A stretch of 64,000 nucleotides of DNA from Streptomyces sp. MBT53 (lineage in GTDB: Bacteria; Actinomycetota; Actinomycetes; Streptomycetales; Streptomycetaceae). Made by a program: the position numbers and the translations under genes. A model generated the notes under the pieces. It searched no databases and was not told where the DNA came from. It saw only the letters and a program-made list of their open reading frames with translations. Below are positions 49,760-57,785 of this stretch, in pieces (the first letter of the stretch is position 1; every line of letters begins with the position of its first letter). The stretch is taken from positions 16,316 to 80,315 of the forward strand of contig NZ_JAEQAZ010000050.1 of NCBI RefSeq assembly GCF_016654115.1. Reading direction: 5' to 3'.

Positions 49760-50140
49760 CTAGGCCGTCGCCACGCCGAGCAGGCGGAGGACGGCCAGGA
49801 CCCGGCGGTGGTCGGCGTCGGCCCTGGGCAGGTCGAGCTTGGTGAAGACGCTGTTGATGTGCTTGGCCACCGCGCTCTCGCCGACCACGAGTTCGGCCGC
49901 GATCCCGGCGTTGGACCGGCCGCCCGCCATCAGCTCCAGCACCTCGCGCTCGCGCGGTGTCAGCCGGTCGAGCGGATCGCTGTGGCGGCGTACCAGCAGT
50001 TGCGCGACGACCTGCGGGTCCAGCGCGGTGCCGCCCGCCGCCACCCTGCGGGCCGACTCCGCGAACTCCTCGACGTCGGCGATCCGTTGCTTGAGCAGGT
50101 AGCCGACGCCGGACGTGGTGGTGGCGAGCAGAGCACCCAC
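49760..50140 (-). pseudogene. LuxR-type response regulator, N-terminally truncated
   Basis: The 126 residues from the in-frame GTG at 50140 match only the last part of a NarL-type regulator: the end of the receiver domain (SGVGYLLKQRIADVEEF), the linker RRVAAGGTALDPQVVAQLL, and the complete LuxR helix-turn-helix (LTPREREVLELMAGG, SAVAKHINSVFTKLDL). The first 100 or so residues, with the phosphoacceptor Asp, are missing, and no partner kinase is nearby. No ribosome site precedes the GTG. A deletion ending near 50145 is the simplest explanation. A free DNA-binding domain could still be made, but pseudogene is more likely. Confidence 0.8.
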
Positions 50141-50158
50141 GGGGAGGGGAACGAGACG

Positions 50159-50557
50159 ATGCGTCAACTGGTGGCGGAGACACGGGAGTTCACGGTCGGA
50201 GGCGTGGGGCGTGGAGTGCGTTCCGCTCGGGGGCCCCGTCCGGCCGCCGCCGCCGGGCTCACGGCTGATCGGCCGGGTCGGATGGCTGCTGGGCGGCTGC
50301 TGGGCGGCTGCGGGTTCGCTCTGCTGCTCTGGCTGTACGTGCTGGCGACGGGGCTGCCGGACACCGCGACGGCGGCGCACTGGCCGGTCGCCTGGGTGGG
50401 TCTCGACGCGCTGGAGGCGGCCGGTCTGATCGCCGTCGGCGTCCTCGCCGCGGCGGCGGCGATGGCGCTGGGAGCCGAACTGCCGCTGGCCGCGCTGTGC
50501 GTGTGGCTCGCGCTCCGGGCGCCGGGCCGGCCGCGTCGTCACTCGTCCCCGTCGTAG
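50159..50557 (+). CDS. Small membrane protein, apparently shortened
   Basis: A 132-residue frame with GGGGAGGGG before the ATG. The first 45 residues are Arg/Gly/Ala-rich and non-descript; then two hydrophobic segments follow: FALLLWLYVLATGLPDTATA with AHWPVAWVGLDALEAAGLIAVGVL, and AMALGAELPLAALCVWLAL. These blocks resemble the start and end of a four-helix streptomycete membrane protein family, but the middle (about 40 residues, two helices) seems absent. Together with the adjacent truncated regulator this hints at decay. It overlaps the convergent HxlR gene by 19 bases. No function proposed. Confidence 0.5.
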   Translation: MRQLVAETREFTVGGVGRGVRSARGPRPAAAAGLTADRPGRMAAGRLLGGCGFALLLWLYVLATGLPDTATAAHWPVAWVGLDALEAAGLIAVGVLAAAAAMALGAELPLAALCVWLALRAPGRPRRHSSPS

Positions 50558-50937
50558 CGCCCCCGCGCCTCGTGGACCTCCTCGATGTGGGTCTCCGCCC
50601 AGTCCTTCACAGCGAGCAGCAGCATGCTCAGGCTGGTGCCGAGCGGGGTGAGTTCGTAGTCGACGCGGACCGGGACGGACGGGGTGACCGTGCGGGAGAG
50701 GATGCCGTCGCGTTCCAGTGAACGGAGCGTCTGCGTCAGCATCTTGGGGCTGACGCCGGCGATCTTGCGGGCGAGGTCGCTGTAGCGCATCGGGCCCGGG
50801 GCCAGGGCGGCGACGACCAGGCTGACCCACTTGTCGCTGATGCGGTCCAGCAGCTGGTTGGTGGGGCAGCTGCGGATGAACGCGTCGTACTCGACACGTG
50901 CCTGTTCGCGCCGCTGGGCCGCTGTCATGGTCGCCAT
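50539..50937 (-). CDS. HxlR-family transcriptional regulator
   Basis: A 132-residue winged-helix protein. CPTNQLLDRISDKWVSLVV, MRYSDLARKIAGVSPKMLTQTLRSLERDG and VDYELTPLGTSL are the conserved HxlR blocks; the cysteine in CPTNQ is at the position that senses aldehydes or thiol oxidants in related regulators. ATG 50937 follows GGAGG by about nine bases. It is divergent from the oxidoreductase gene at 51086, and the gap has a two-turn direct repeat, so it very likely controls that enzyme and itself. Confidence 0.92.
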   Translation of the reverse strand: MATMTAAQRREQARVEYDAFIRSCPTNQLLDRISDKWVSLVVAALAPGPMRYSDLARKIAGVSPKMLTQTLRSLERDGILSRTVTPSVPVRVDYELTPLGTSLSMLLLAVKDWAETHIEEVHEARGRYDGDE

Positions 50938-50992
50938 GGGCCGTGGCCTCCGTTCACTTCCACTCACTTGCGGGGTAGGTACGCACCTTCGG

Positions 50993-51030
50993 GTAACTAC
51001 TTCCCGATGGATAGTAACTCTTCCTAGGGT
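50993..51030. promoter_or_regulatory. Candidate HxlR operator and oxidoreductase promoter
   Basis: GTAACTACTTCC at 50993-51004 and GTAACTCTTCC at 51014-51024 are direct repeats 21 bases apart. TAGGGT at 51025-51030 follows directly as a -10 box for the rightward gene. Bound regulator would cover the -35 region. Confidence 0.5.
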
Positions 51031-51085
51031 TGTCGACAGCTGAGGAGATACCGAAGCGAACACCCCATACGAGGAGCTGTCCGGC

Positions 51086-51976
51086 ATGCGTGCTGCAGTG
51101 GTGACGACGTTCGGCGGGCCCGACGCGGTTCGGGTCGTGGAGACGGAAATTCCCGAGCCGGGCGCCCGGCAGGTGCGGATCAAGGTCGCGGCGGCCTCGC
51201 TCAACCCGGTGGACGCCGGAGTGCGCGCGGGCGCGTTCGGGGGCGCGGGCGAGCGGCTCGGATTCGGCTGGGACGTAGCCGGGACGGTGGACGCGACCGG
51301 CACCGCCACCGCGTGGCGGATCGGCGACGAAGTGGTCGCCCTGCACCACCGCGCGGTCAAGCCGCTGGGCACGCACGCCGAGTACGTCGTCGTCGACACG
51401 GACGCCGTGGCGAAGGCACCGCAGGGCGTGGACGCGGTGCACGCCGCCACCCTCCCGCTGAACGCACTCACCGCCGTACAGGCCCTGGACCTCCTGGAGT
51501 TGACGCCGGGTCAGACGCTGTTGGTGACCGGTGCGGCGGGAGCTGTCGGCGGCTTCGCCGTCCAACTCGCCGCGCAGCGCGGGTTGTTGGTGACCGGGCT
51601 CGCCCGGGCCGGTGACGAGGAGTTCGTACGGGCCCTGGGCGCCGCCGAGTTCACGAGCGAGGGCGTGCCTGCGGGGAGCGTCGACGCGGTGCTGGACGCG
51701 GCGGTCCTCGGCGAACGGGCGCTGGCGTGGGTCCGGGACGGGGGCGCCTTCACCGGGGTGATTCCGCGGGCCGCGCCGGCCCCGGAGCGCGGGGTGCGGA
51801 CCGGCGCGGTGGAGGTGAGCGCGGACGGCGCCCGGCTCGCCGAACTGGTCGCCCTGGTGGAGAAGGGCGTACTGACGCTGCGGGTGGCGGACACGTACCC
51901 CCTGGCGGACGCGGCCGGGGCGCACGCACGACTCGCGGAGGGCGGGGTGCGGGGGCGGCTGGTCCTGGTGCCGTAG
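51086..51976 (+). CDS. Quinone oxidoreductase-type MDR enzyme
   Basis: A 296-residue zinc-independent medium-chain dehydrogenase. The catalytic GroES-like domain includes ASLNPVDAGVRAG and LGFGWDVAGTV; the nucleotide domain has LLVTGAAGAVGGFAVQLAAQ near residue 145, the quinone reductase glycine motif. No zinc-binding cysteines are present. Such enzymes reduce quinones or enones with NADPH. GAGGAG lies nine bases before the ATG. It is divergent from HxlR, the usual regulator for this type. After its stop comes the large nested repeat block. Confidence 0.93.
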   Translation: MRAAVVTTFGGPDAVRVVETEIPEPGARQVRIKVAAASLNPVDAGVRAGAFGGAGERLGFGWDVAGTVDATGTATAWRIGDEVVALHHRAVKPLGTHAEYVVVDTDAVAKAPQGVDAVHAATLPLNALTAVQALDLLELTPGQTLLVTGAAGAVGGFAVQLAAQRGLLVTGLARAGDEEFVRALGAAEFTSEGVPAGSVDAVLDAAVLGERALAWVRDGGAFTGVIPRAAPAPERGVRTGAVEVSADGARLAELVALVEKGVLTLRVADTYPLADAAGAHARLAEGGVRGRLVLVP

Positions 51977-51979
51977 GGG

Positions 51980-52710
51980 ATTCGGTCCCCACGGGCCCAC
52001 GACTCCTCGGCCTCCCGGCACCCGCCTCCCTCGGCTTTCGGTTGCCTTGGCACGGGGTTCCCTCGGCGTCTGGCCCATATGGCACCGAACCGCTTTGGCG
52101 CCCGGCCCTCCTCGGCTTCCGGTCCCATTGGCGCCCGGCCGTTCGGGCACCTGGCCCTCCTCGGCGTCCGGACCCGTCGGCGCCCGGCTCTTCGGGCGCC
52201 TGGCCTTCTTGGCGTCTGGTCTCCCTCGGCTTTCGGTTGCCTTGGCACGGGGTTCCTTCGGCGCCTGGCTCATGTGGCACCGGATCGCTTTGGCGCCCGG
52301 CCCTCCTCGGCTTCCGGACCCGTTGGCGCCCGGCCGTTCGGGCGCCCGGCCTTCTTGGCGTCTGGTCTCCCTCGGTTTTCGGTTGCCTTGGCACGGGGTT
52401 CCCTCGGCGCCTGGCCCATGTGGCACCGGATCGCTTTGGCGCCCGGCCCTCCTCGGCTTCCGGACCCGTCGGCGCCCGGCCCTTCGGGCACCTGGCCCTC
52501 TTGGCGTCTGGCCTCCCTGGCTTTCGGTTGCCTTGGTGCTGGGCCGTCTGTCGTCTGGCTCACTCGGCGCCTCGTCTCCTTGGATCCGGTCCTGTCGGTG
52601 CCCGGTCCTGGGCTTCCGGCCCCCTTGATGCCGGGACCTCCTCGGCTTTCGGCAGCCCTCGGTTCCTGACGCCTTGGGGGCTGGCTCCCCTTGGCATCCG
52701 GCCCCCTCTG
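51980..52710. repeat. Nested tandem repeat, 16-bp units in about 146-bp higher-order copies
   Basis: A gene-free block built from degenerate units of about 16 bp with consensus near TYGGCGYCYGGYCCYN. Sets of nine units form higher-order copies: the anchor GGTTGCCTTGG recurs at 52040, 52235, 52381 and 52526, spaced 195, 146 and 145 bases; the first interval has three extra units (49 bases). Copies starting at 52235 and 52381 are nearly identical; units decay toward both ends. Long open frames across it on both strands are by-products: periods of 146 and 145 are not multiples of three, so no frame is kept between copies. Confidence 0.88.
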
Positions 52711-52867
52711 CCCCTGTCCCCGAGCTGCCCCTAAGGGAAGGCTCCACCCCGCGTCTCCACCCGGATTTCCACCCGTGGGTCCGGGAGCTTTTCCGGCTTC
52801 GGCGGGAGAGTCGGTCTCAGGAAAACGCGTGGCGGGGCGACCGCCGGAGACCGAGGAGTGGGACGTC

Positions 52868-53425
52868 ATGACGGACATGGAGCAGGCGCTGACGATCAGC
52901 GGGGGCATCTTCGCGGTGATGATGCTGACGCAGTACGGGCGCCGGAAGTACGACCTCCACAAGGTGCTGATGCCGATCGGCACGGTGTCCGCGGTCGGCT
53001 ACTTCTATCTGAAGGGGATGCCCAGCCAGGACGTCGACATCGTGGTCTATCTGGTGGGCGCAGCGATCGGGCTCGCCTGCGGTGTCGTCGCCACCTTCAC
53101 CACCGGCGTGGAGCGCGACCCGGCCTCGGGCAAGGTCCACACCCGCTGCGGCGCGGGCTTCGTGGCGATCTGGACGGCGGTGGTCGGCCTGCGCATCGCC
53201 TTCATCTACCTCGCCGAGCACAACACCTGGTTCCGCGACCACCTCGGCACGTTCATGGCGGAGCACCACATAGTCCAGGACGCCATCGCACCGTTCTTCG
53301 TCATCATGGCGCTGGCCATGGTCCTCACCCGGGTGTTCCTGCTCCTGGCCCGTGTGCGCCTCCTGGCGCCGGCCGGAGCCCAGGGGCAGGCCCTCACCCA
53401 GGGGTCTTCACCAGTCCGTGGATGA
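52868..53425 (+). CDS. Four-helix integral membrane protein, CcdC-like
   Basis: A 185-residue membrane protein. Helices: ISGGIFAVMMLTQYG, VLMPIGTVSAVGYFYL, DIVVYLVGAAIGLACGVVATFTTG, CGAGFVAIWTAVVGLRIAFIYLAEH and DAIAPFFVIMALAMVLTRVFLLLAR. The order of a short first helix, a Gly-rich third and GxxxAxW in the fourth resembles the CcdC/DUF1453 type, but this is tentative. ATG 52868 follows GAGGAG by nine bases; the frame opens further upstream through the repeat block without meaning. It lies next to a two-component system and overlaps the response regulator's 3' end by 32 bases in the convergent orientation. Confidence 0.82.
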   Translation: MTDMEQALTISGGIFAVMMLTQYGRRKYDLHKVLMPIGTVSAVGYFYLKGMPSQDVDIVVYLVGAAIGLACGVVATFTTGVERDPASGKVHTRCGAGFVAIWTAVVGLRIAFIYLAEHNTWFRDHLGTFMAEHHIVQDAIAPFFVIMALAMVLTRVFLLLARVRLLAPAGAQGQALTQGSSPVRG

Positions 53426-54086
53426 ACGCGTACTTCACGGCATGCGCCCGGTCCCGCAGATGAGCCTTGGAGAAGAGGTTGTTGATATGGGTCTTCACCG
53501 TGGCCTCGCTCACCACCAGTCGCTCGGCGATGCCCCGGTTGGTGAGCCCCTCGCCGATCAGCGTGAGCACCTCCACCTCCCGGGGCGTGAGGTCCGGCGC
53601 GAGTCCGGTGCCCGGCCGCTCGACAGGGGCACCGCCCCGCGCCGCGGCGGCGACGAGCCGATCCCGTACGGCGGGGTCGAGCACCGACTGCCCGGCCGCC
53701 GCGGCCCGCACCGCGCGGGTGATGTCCTCCCGTCCGGACTCCTTGGTCAGGTAACCGCGGGCGCCGGCGCCGAGCGCGGCGAGGATGTACTCCTCGTCGG
53801 CGAAGGTGGTGAGCACCACGACGGCGACCCCGGGGAAGCGTTCGCCGATCAGCCGGGTGGCCTCCACCCCGTCCACCCGGGGCATGTTGAGATCCATCAG
53901 GATCACATCGGGTGCGTGCTCCTCGGCCGCGCGCACGGCCTCCCCGCCGTCCCTGGCCGTCGCCACGACCTCCACACCGGACTGCAGATCCAGTACGGTC
54001 GCCAGCGCCTCACGGACCGCGGTCTGGTCGTCGGCCACAACCACCCTGACAACAGGCGGCTGTTCACCCCGCCGCTCGTCGCTCAT
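53394..54086 (-). CDS. NarL/LuxR-type response regulator
   Basis: A 230-residue two-component regulator. The receiver domain has VVVADDQTAVRE (acidic pocket), phosphoacceptor Asp in PDVILMDLNMPRVDG (about residue 65), VVVLTTFADEEY and the Lys of GYLTKESG. The C-terminal LuxR helix-turn-helix is LTPREVEVLTLIGEG and EATVKTHINNLFSKAHL. Its ATG overlaps the kinase stop (ATGA), so the pair is co-translated with the kinase first. It probably controls neighbours such as the membrane protein or the exporter, but no operator is identified. Confidence 0.95.
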   Translation of the reverse strand: MSDERRGEQPPVVRVVVADDQTAVREALATVLDLQSGVEVVATARDGGEAVRAAEEHAPDVILMDLNMPRVDGVEATRLIGERFPGVAVVVLTTFADEEYILAALGAGARGYLTKESGREDITRAVRAAAAGQSVLDPAVRDRLVAAAARGGAPVERPGTGLAPDLTPREVEVLTLIGEGLTNRGIAERLVVSEATVKTHINNLFSKAHLRDRAHAVKYAFIHGLVKTPG

Positions 54087-55249
54087 CCCGGTATCACCAC
54101 GCGCACTCGCCAGCCTCCACTGTCGTCACCGTCCACGATCGGCCCGGCCGCCACCGTGCCGCCCACCAGGTCGAGCCGCTCACGCATCCCGACCAGACCC
54201 ATCCCGCTCCCCGCCCCGGCCAACGGCCGCGAGCCCTCCGGCGGCGCGGAGTTCACCACCTCGAAGACGGTCGCCTCAGCCGGCTCTTCCGCATACTCCA
54301 GGCGCATCCGGACCGGGGCACCCGGCGCGTACTTGTGCGCGTTGGTCAGCGCCTCCTGGGCGCAGCGCACGATCACCTGGGCGAGGCGGACGGGCAGTTC
54401 ACGCGGCGGCCCCTCGACGGTCAGCGTACCGGCGTCGGAGGCGGACGCGAGCAGCGAGCGCAGGGTCTCCACCAGCGGCAGCGCGTCCTCGCGCAGGTCC
54501 CCGACCGTGCGCTGCACCTCGGTCAGCCCCGAGCGGACCAGACTCTGCGCCCGCTGGGCCGCCTGCCGGGCCCGTTCGATGTCACCGGACTCCAACAGGG
54601 CGTCGGTGACCTCCAGTTGCATGTTCACCCCGGCCAGCGAGTGGGCCAGTACGTCGTGCACGTCCCGGGCGATCCGGGCCCGCTCGGCCAGCGCCTGCGC
54701 CCGCGCCTCGGCCCGCGCGGCCAGCTCCGCCTGTTCGGCGGCGGCCCGCGCGGAGCGCAACGCGTCGGTGTGGGCGCGGTTGGAGATACCGACCAGCACA
54801 CTGACACCGGTGAAGGCGCCCACGATCCACGAGGTGCCGTGGGCGCCCCACGGAAGCAACAGCACACCGGCGCACAGGGCGCTGGTGGCCGCCGCGAAGG
54901 GCAGTGAGCGGCGGCTGTCGAGGCGGTATCCGGCGTGGCCGGTGGCGAAGTACGCGAACAGCACCGAGGCCCCGGAGCGGTCCAGGCCCATCAGCGCGGC
55001 GGCCCCCGCAGACCAGGCGCACAGCACCGCGAGCTGCACACCCGGTGAGAAGCGGCCTTCGGTGACGAGCCGGGTGCACAGCAGCAGAGACACCAGGACG
55101 AGCAGACACAGCACGGCGAGCCCGGTACCGGACGTCCCGGTCGGGCGTACGGTGACCGCGCCGACAGTGACGGCGGCCGCGGTGCCGAAGACCTGGACGG
55201 GGTTGTTGTCCGCGGTGGACCAGCGGACCAGGGCCTGAGTTCGGTTCAC
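54083..55249 (-). CDS. NarL-type sensor histidine kinase
   Basis: A 388-residue membrane kinase. About five hydrophobic helices lie in residues 15-150 (AAAVTVGAVTV, LAVLCLLVLVSLLLC, QLAVLCAWSAGAAALMG, FAAATSALCAGVLLLPWG, IVGAFTGVSVLVGI). A coiled coil precedes the HisKA_3 H box ERARIARDVHDVLAHSLAG with the phosphorylated His, and the HATPase domain has QEALTNAHKYAPG (N box) and GSGMGLVGMRERL. No large extracellular sensor exists, so the signal is probably membrane-borne. GTG 55249 follows GGAGGAG by seven bases. Confidence 0.95.
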   Translation of the reverse strand: MNRTQALVRWSTADNNPVQVFGTAAAVTVGAVTVRPTGTSGTGLAVLCLLVLVSLLLCTRLVTEGRFSPGVQLAVLCAWSAGAAALMGLDRSGASVLFAYFATGHAGYRLDSRRSLPFAAATSALCAGVLLLPWGAHGTSWIVGAFTGVSVLVGISNRAHTDALRSARAAAEQAELAARAEARAQALAERARIARDVHDVLAHSLAGVNMQLEVTDALLESGDIERARQAAQRAQSLVRSGLTEVQRTVGDLREDALPLVETLRSLLASASDAGTLTVEGPPRELPVRLAQVIVRCAQEALTNAHKYAPGAPVRMRLEYAEEPAEATVFEVVNSAPPEGSRPLAGAGSGMGLVGMRERLDLVGGTVAAGPIVDGDDSGGWRVRVVIPG

Positions 55250-55340
55250 TGCGGCTCTCCTCCCACTCTGGTCCGGCTCTCTTCCCGCTGCCGTCCGGCC
55301 GCTGCGAAAGCTATCAGCGAGCGGGTGCGCCCGTCGGCGG

Positions 55341-56768
55341 TCAGTGACCATGGTCCTCCGGCGCCGCGCGGGGCAGCAGCCGTACGAGACACAGGCACAC
55401 GGCGACGGCCGCGCCGACCACGGCGAGGCTCACCAGCAGGGCGTGGGCCGCGCCGCCGCCGCCGACCGCCTTGAAGTACACGGTCGTCACGGCCGCCGCC
55501 CCGATCGCGTTGGCCAGCTGCTGCACCGCGTTGAGGGAACCGCTCGCACTGCCGGCCTCGGCCGGTTCGATGTCGCCGATGGTGACGTCGTAGACCGTGC
55601 CGAAGCAGGTGCCCATACCGAGCCCGACCAGAAGGAGCGGCGGTACGAGAGCCCAACCACCCACCTCCGTCCCGGAGTCGGCGACCAGGGCGGCGAGGCA
55701 GCCGCAGCCCGCCAGGATGATCAGGAGCCCCGTGGCGGCGAGTCGGCGGCCGAAGCGGTGGACGAGCCGGTAGCAGGCGATCGACGCGACGACGATTCCG
55801 GCGGACAGCGGGATCAGGCCGAGCGCGGTGCCCGCGGGGGAGCGGCCGAGGCCCTGCTGGAGGTAGAGGGAGACGACGTAGAGGAGTCCGGCGACCGCGG
55901 CGAAGACGACGACGCCGAGGAGCAGACCGGCGGTGAAGCCCCGGTTGTGGAGGAGCGAGGGTCTGATGAGCGGTTCGGGTGCGGTGCGCTGGCGGTGGCA
56001 GAACCCGGCGAACAGGGCGAGGCCGAGCAGCAGCAGGGCGAGCGCGCGTCCCGTCCAGCCGTGCTGCGAGCCGTCGATGAGCCCGCCGAGCAGACCGAGC
56101 AGCGCACCCGCGATCAGCGCCGAGCCCGGGCCGTCGACGGGGGCGGTGCCGTCGCCGGAGTCGCGGGGGAGGAGCCGTAGGGCGGCGAGCAGGGCGGCCC
56201 CGCCGAGGAGGAGGTTGATGAGGAACATGGACCGCCAGCCGAGGCCGCCGATGTCCGCGTCCACGAGAAACCCGGCGAGGATCGGCCCGCCCACCGCCGA
56301 CAACCCCATCACGGGCCCGAACAGGCTGAACGCCTTGCCGATCTGATCCCGGGGCCAGCTCGCGCCGAGGATGCCGAAGCCCTGCGGGACGACCAGCGCC
56401 CCGAAGGCGCCCTGCACCAGCCGGGCGACCACGAGGAAGGCGGGACCGGGGGCGAGTCCGCAGGCCAGGGAGGCGGCGACGAACCCGGCGAGCCCGAGGA
56501 GGAAGAGCCGCCGCCGGCCGTACCGGTCGCCGAGCCGTCCGCCGGGGACGAGGAGCACACCGAGGGCGAGGGCGTAGGAGGCGCCGAGCCACTGGACGAG
56601 GCCGGGGCCGCCGCCCAGGTCCCGGGTGATGGTCGGGGCGGCGATGTTGGTGATCGTCGAGTCGAGGAGGTCCAGGACGTCGGCGGCGAGGACGACGGCG
56701 AGGATCGCCCAGCGGGTACGGGCGGGGAGGGGGCGGGCATCAGTTGTGTTGTGCAGTGTCTGTGTCAC
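55341..56768 (-). CDS. MFS multidrug exporter, DHA2 (14-helix) type
   Basis: A 475-residue membrane transporter of the EmrB/QacA group. The N-terminal helix contains LAADVLDLLDSTITNIAAPTI (motif D1), the loop between helices 2 and 3 has GGRLGDRYGRRRLFLLG (motif A), and GPVMGLSAVGGPILAGFLV is motif C of drug:proton antiporters. Fourteen hydrophobic segments can be counted. Substrate unknown. GTG 56768 is chosen for its leaderless promoter; the upstream in-frame start at 56798 lies before the -10 box. It sits between a two-component system and an AraC regulator on the same strand, either of which may control it. Confidence 0.92.
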   Translation of the reverse strand: MTQTLHNTTDARPLPARTRWAILAVVLAADVLDLLDSTITNIAAPTITRDLGGGPGLVQWLGASYALALGVLLVPGGRLGDRYGRRRLFLLGLAGFVAASLACGLAPGPAFLVVARLVQGAFGALVVPQGFGILGASWPRDQIGKAFSLFGPVMGLSAVGGPILAGFLVDADIGGLGWRSMFLINLLLGGAALLAALRLLPRDSGDGTAPVDGPGSALIAGALLGLLGGLIDGSQHGWTGRALALLLLGLALFAGFCHRQRTAPEPLIRPSLLHNRGFTAGLLLGVVVFAAVAGLLYVVSLYLQQGLGRSPAGTALGLIPLSAGIVVASIACYRLVHRFGRRLAATGLLIILAGCGCLAALVADSGTEVGGWALVPPLLLVGLGMGTCFGTVYDVTIGDIEPAEAGSASGSLNAVQQLANAIGAAAVTTVYFKAVGGGGAAHALLVSLAVVGAAVAVCLCLVRLLPRAAPEDHGH

Positions 56769-56775
56769 GCAGATA

Positions 56776-56805
56776 AATATCGGGGAGGTGGCCCGCACCG
56801 GTCAA
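56776..56805 (-). promoter_or_regulatory. Leaderless promoter of the MFS exporter
   Basis: On the minus strand TTGACC, an 18-base spacer, GATATT, then seven bases to GTG 56768. No ribosome binding site. The best-formed leaderless promoter in the window. Confidence 0.65.
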
Positions 56806-56824
56806 CCGGATAAAGGAGACGAGG

Positions 56825-57658
56825 TCAGTGCACGCCCTGCACGCCCTGCGCGTACGCCGTCGGAGACACCCCGACCGTCGTCGTGAAGTCGCGGACCAGG
56901 TGGGCCTGGTCGGCGTAGCCCAGGTCGGCGGCGAGGCCCGCCCAGTCGACGGGTTCCTCGGCGCCCGCGCGCTCCAGGGCCTCGTGGATGCGGTAGCGCA
57001 GGATGACCCACTTGGGGCCGACGCCGACGTAGGCGGCGAAGAGGCGCTGCAGCAGTCGTACGGACAGGCCTTCGGTGTGGGCGAAGTCGGTGACGCGGCG
57101 AATCGTGCGGTCGGTGCGGATGCGGTCGACGAGGGCGGTGGCCAGTTCGGCCTGCGGGTCCGGGTGCGGGTCGAGGGCCAGCAGGAAGGTGTCGAGCGCG
57201 GCGACGCGGGCGGTGTCGTCGGCGAGGTCGAGGACGGTGGCGGGGTCGATGTCCGGGAACACCTCGGGCTGCCGTACCCGCGCGCCCGTCCACTCCGAAA
57301 CCGGGCGGTCGGGGACTGCGCTCCGGAAGGCGCCGGGGCGGAACTTGATGCCGCAGACCTGTCCCCGCCCCTCCAGTTTCTGGGCGAAGAGGCCGTGGGG
57401 GATGCCTGCGATCTCGACGAAGGCGTCCTCGCCGGCCAGGTGCTGGAAGACGATGTGCACGGCCGGGTGTGGGACGACGTGGGAGACGTAGGGCTCGGTG
57501 AGGTCCCAGTCGATCAGCCAGTAGTGCTCGATGTACGGGCGCAGGGGCGGGGCCGGTTCGGGCCGGCGGAAGTGCACGCGGGTGAGGAGTTCGGCGGGGT
57601 CGACGATTCCTCGGGTGTCGTCGGCTTCTCCGGAGGCGTTACGGCGTGGGGCGGCCAT
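56825..57658 (-). CDS. AraC-family regulator
   Basis: A 277-residue transcription factor. Residues about 25-150 are the N-terminal ligand domain (LRPYIEHYWLIDWDL, HVVPHPAVHIVFQ, GIKFRPGAFRS) common in AraC regulators of the DUF6597 type. Residues about 175-275 form the double helix-turn-helix (LSVRLLQRLFAAYVGVGPKW, LAADLGYADQAHLVRDFTTT). TACGAT lies six bases before ATG 57658, so the start is probably leaderless. It ends 57 bases upstream of the exporter's start on the same strand and is divergent from the flavin monooxygenase operon. Confidence 0.92.
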   Translation of the reverse strand: MAAPRRNASGEADDTRGIVDPAELLTRVHFRRPEPAPPLRPYIEHYWLIDWDLTEPYVSHVVPHPAVHIVFQHLAGEDAFVEIAGIPHGLFAQKLEGRGQVCGIKFRPGAFRSAVPDRPVSEWTGARVRQPEVFPDIDPATVLDLADDTARVAALDTFLLALDPHPDPQAELATALVDRIRTDRTIRRVTDFAHTEGLSVRLLQRLFAAYVGVGPKWVILRYRIHEALERAGAEEPVDWAGLAADLGYADQAHLVRDFTTTVGVSPTAYAQGVQGVH

Positions 57659-57664
57659 GTGGGG

Positions 57665-57670
57665 ATCGTA
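57665..57670 (-). promoter_or_regulatory. -10 box, leaderless start of AraC regulator
   Basis: TACGAT on the minus strand six bases before ATG 57658, no ribosome site. Confidence 0.45.
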
Positions 57671-57747
57671 GGACGAGGTACTGACAGTGGACGGAAGGCC
57701 GTGTCGCCGGTGCCTGGAATATGTGTGCCGGGGTGGCCGTTGGGGGG

Positions 57748-57765
57748 TATAGTTGAATAATCAAC
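57748..57765 (+). promoter_or_regulatory. -10 box with overlapping palindromic operator
   Basis: TATAGT (57748-57753) overlaps the perfect palindrome GTTGA-ATAA-TCAAC (57752-57765). The ribosome site GGAGG follows at 57771. A repressor bound here would occlude the transcription start; the AT content is exceptional for the region. Confidence 0.6.
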
Positions 57766-57785
57766 AACCTGGAGGGTGAACGACC

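Noticed and set aside
49738..49765. A palindromic remnant around GGGCCTGTCCGGCGGA as a dispersed repeat or terminator.
   Set aside because: Only a short half-site is present and no convincing stem could be built.
51980..52710. CRISPR array.
   Set aside because: Units are contiguous and degenerate with no unique spacers of constant length, and no cas genes are present.
50954..52747. A 597-codon open frame on the minus strand across the repeat block, and long plus-strand frames at 51727-52734 and 52047-52628, with collagen-like translated repeats.
   Set aside because: The repeat simply lacks stop codons in several frames. Copy spacing of 146 and 145 bases is not a multiple of three, so the frame is not kept between copies, and the minus frame also runs through the oxidoreductase gene.
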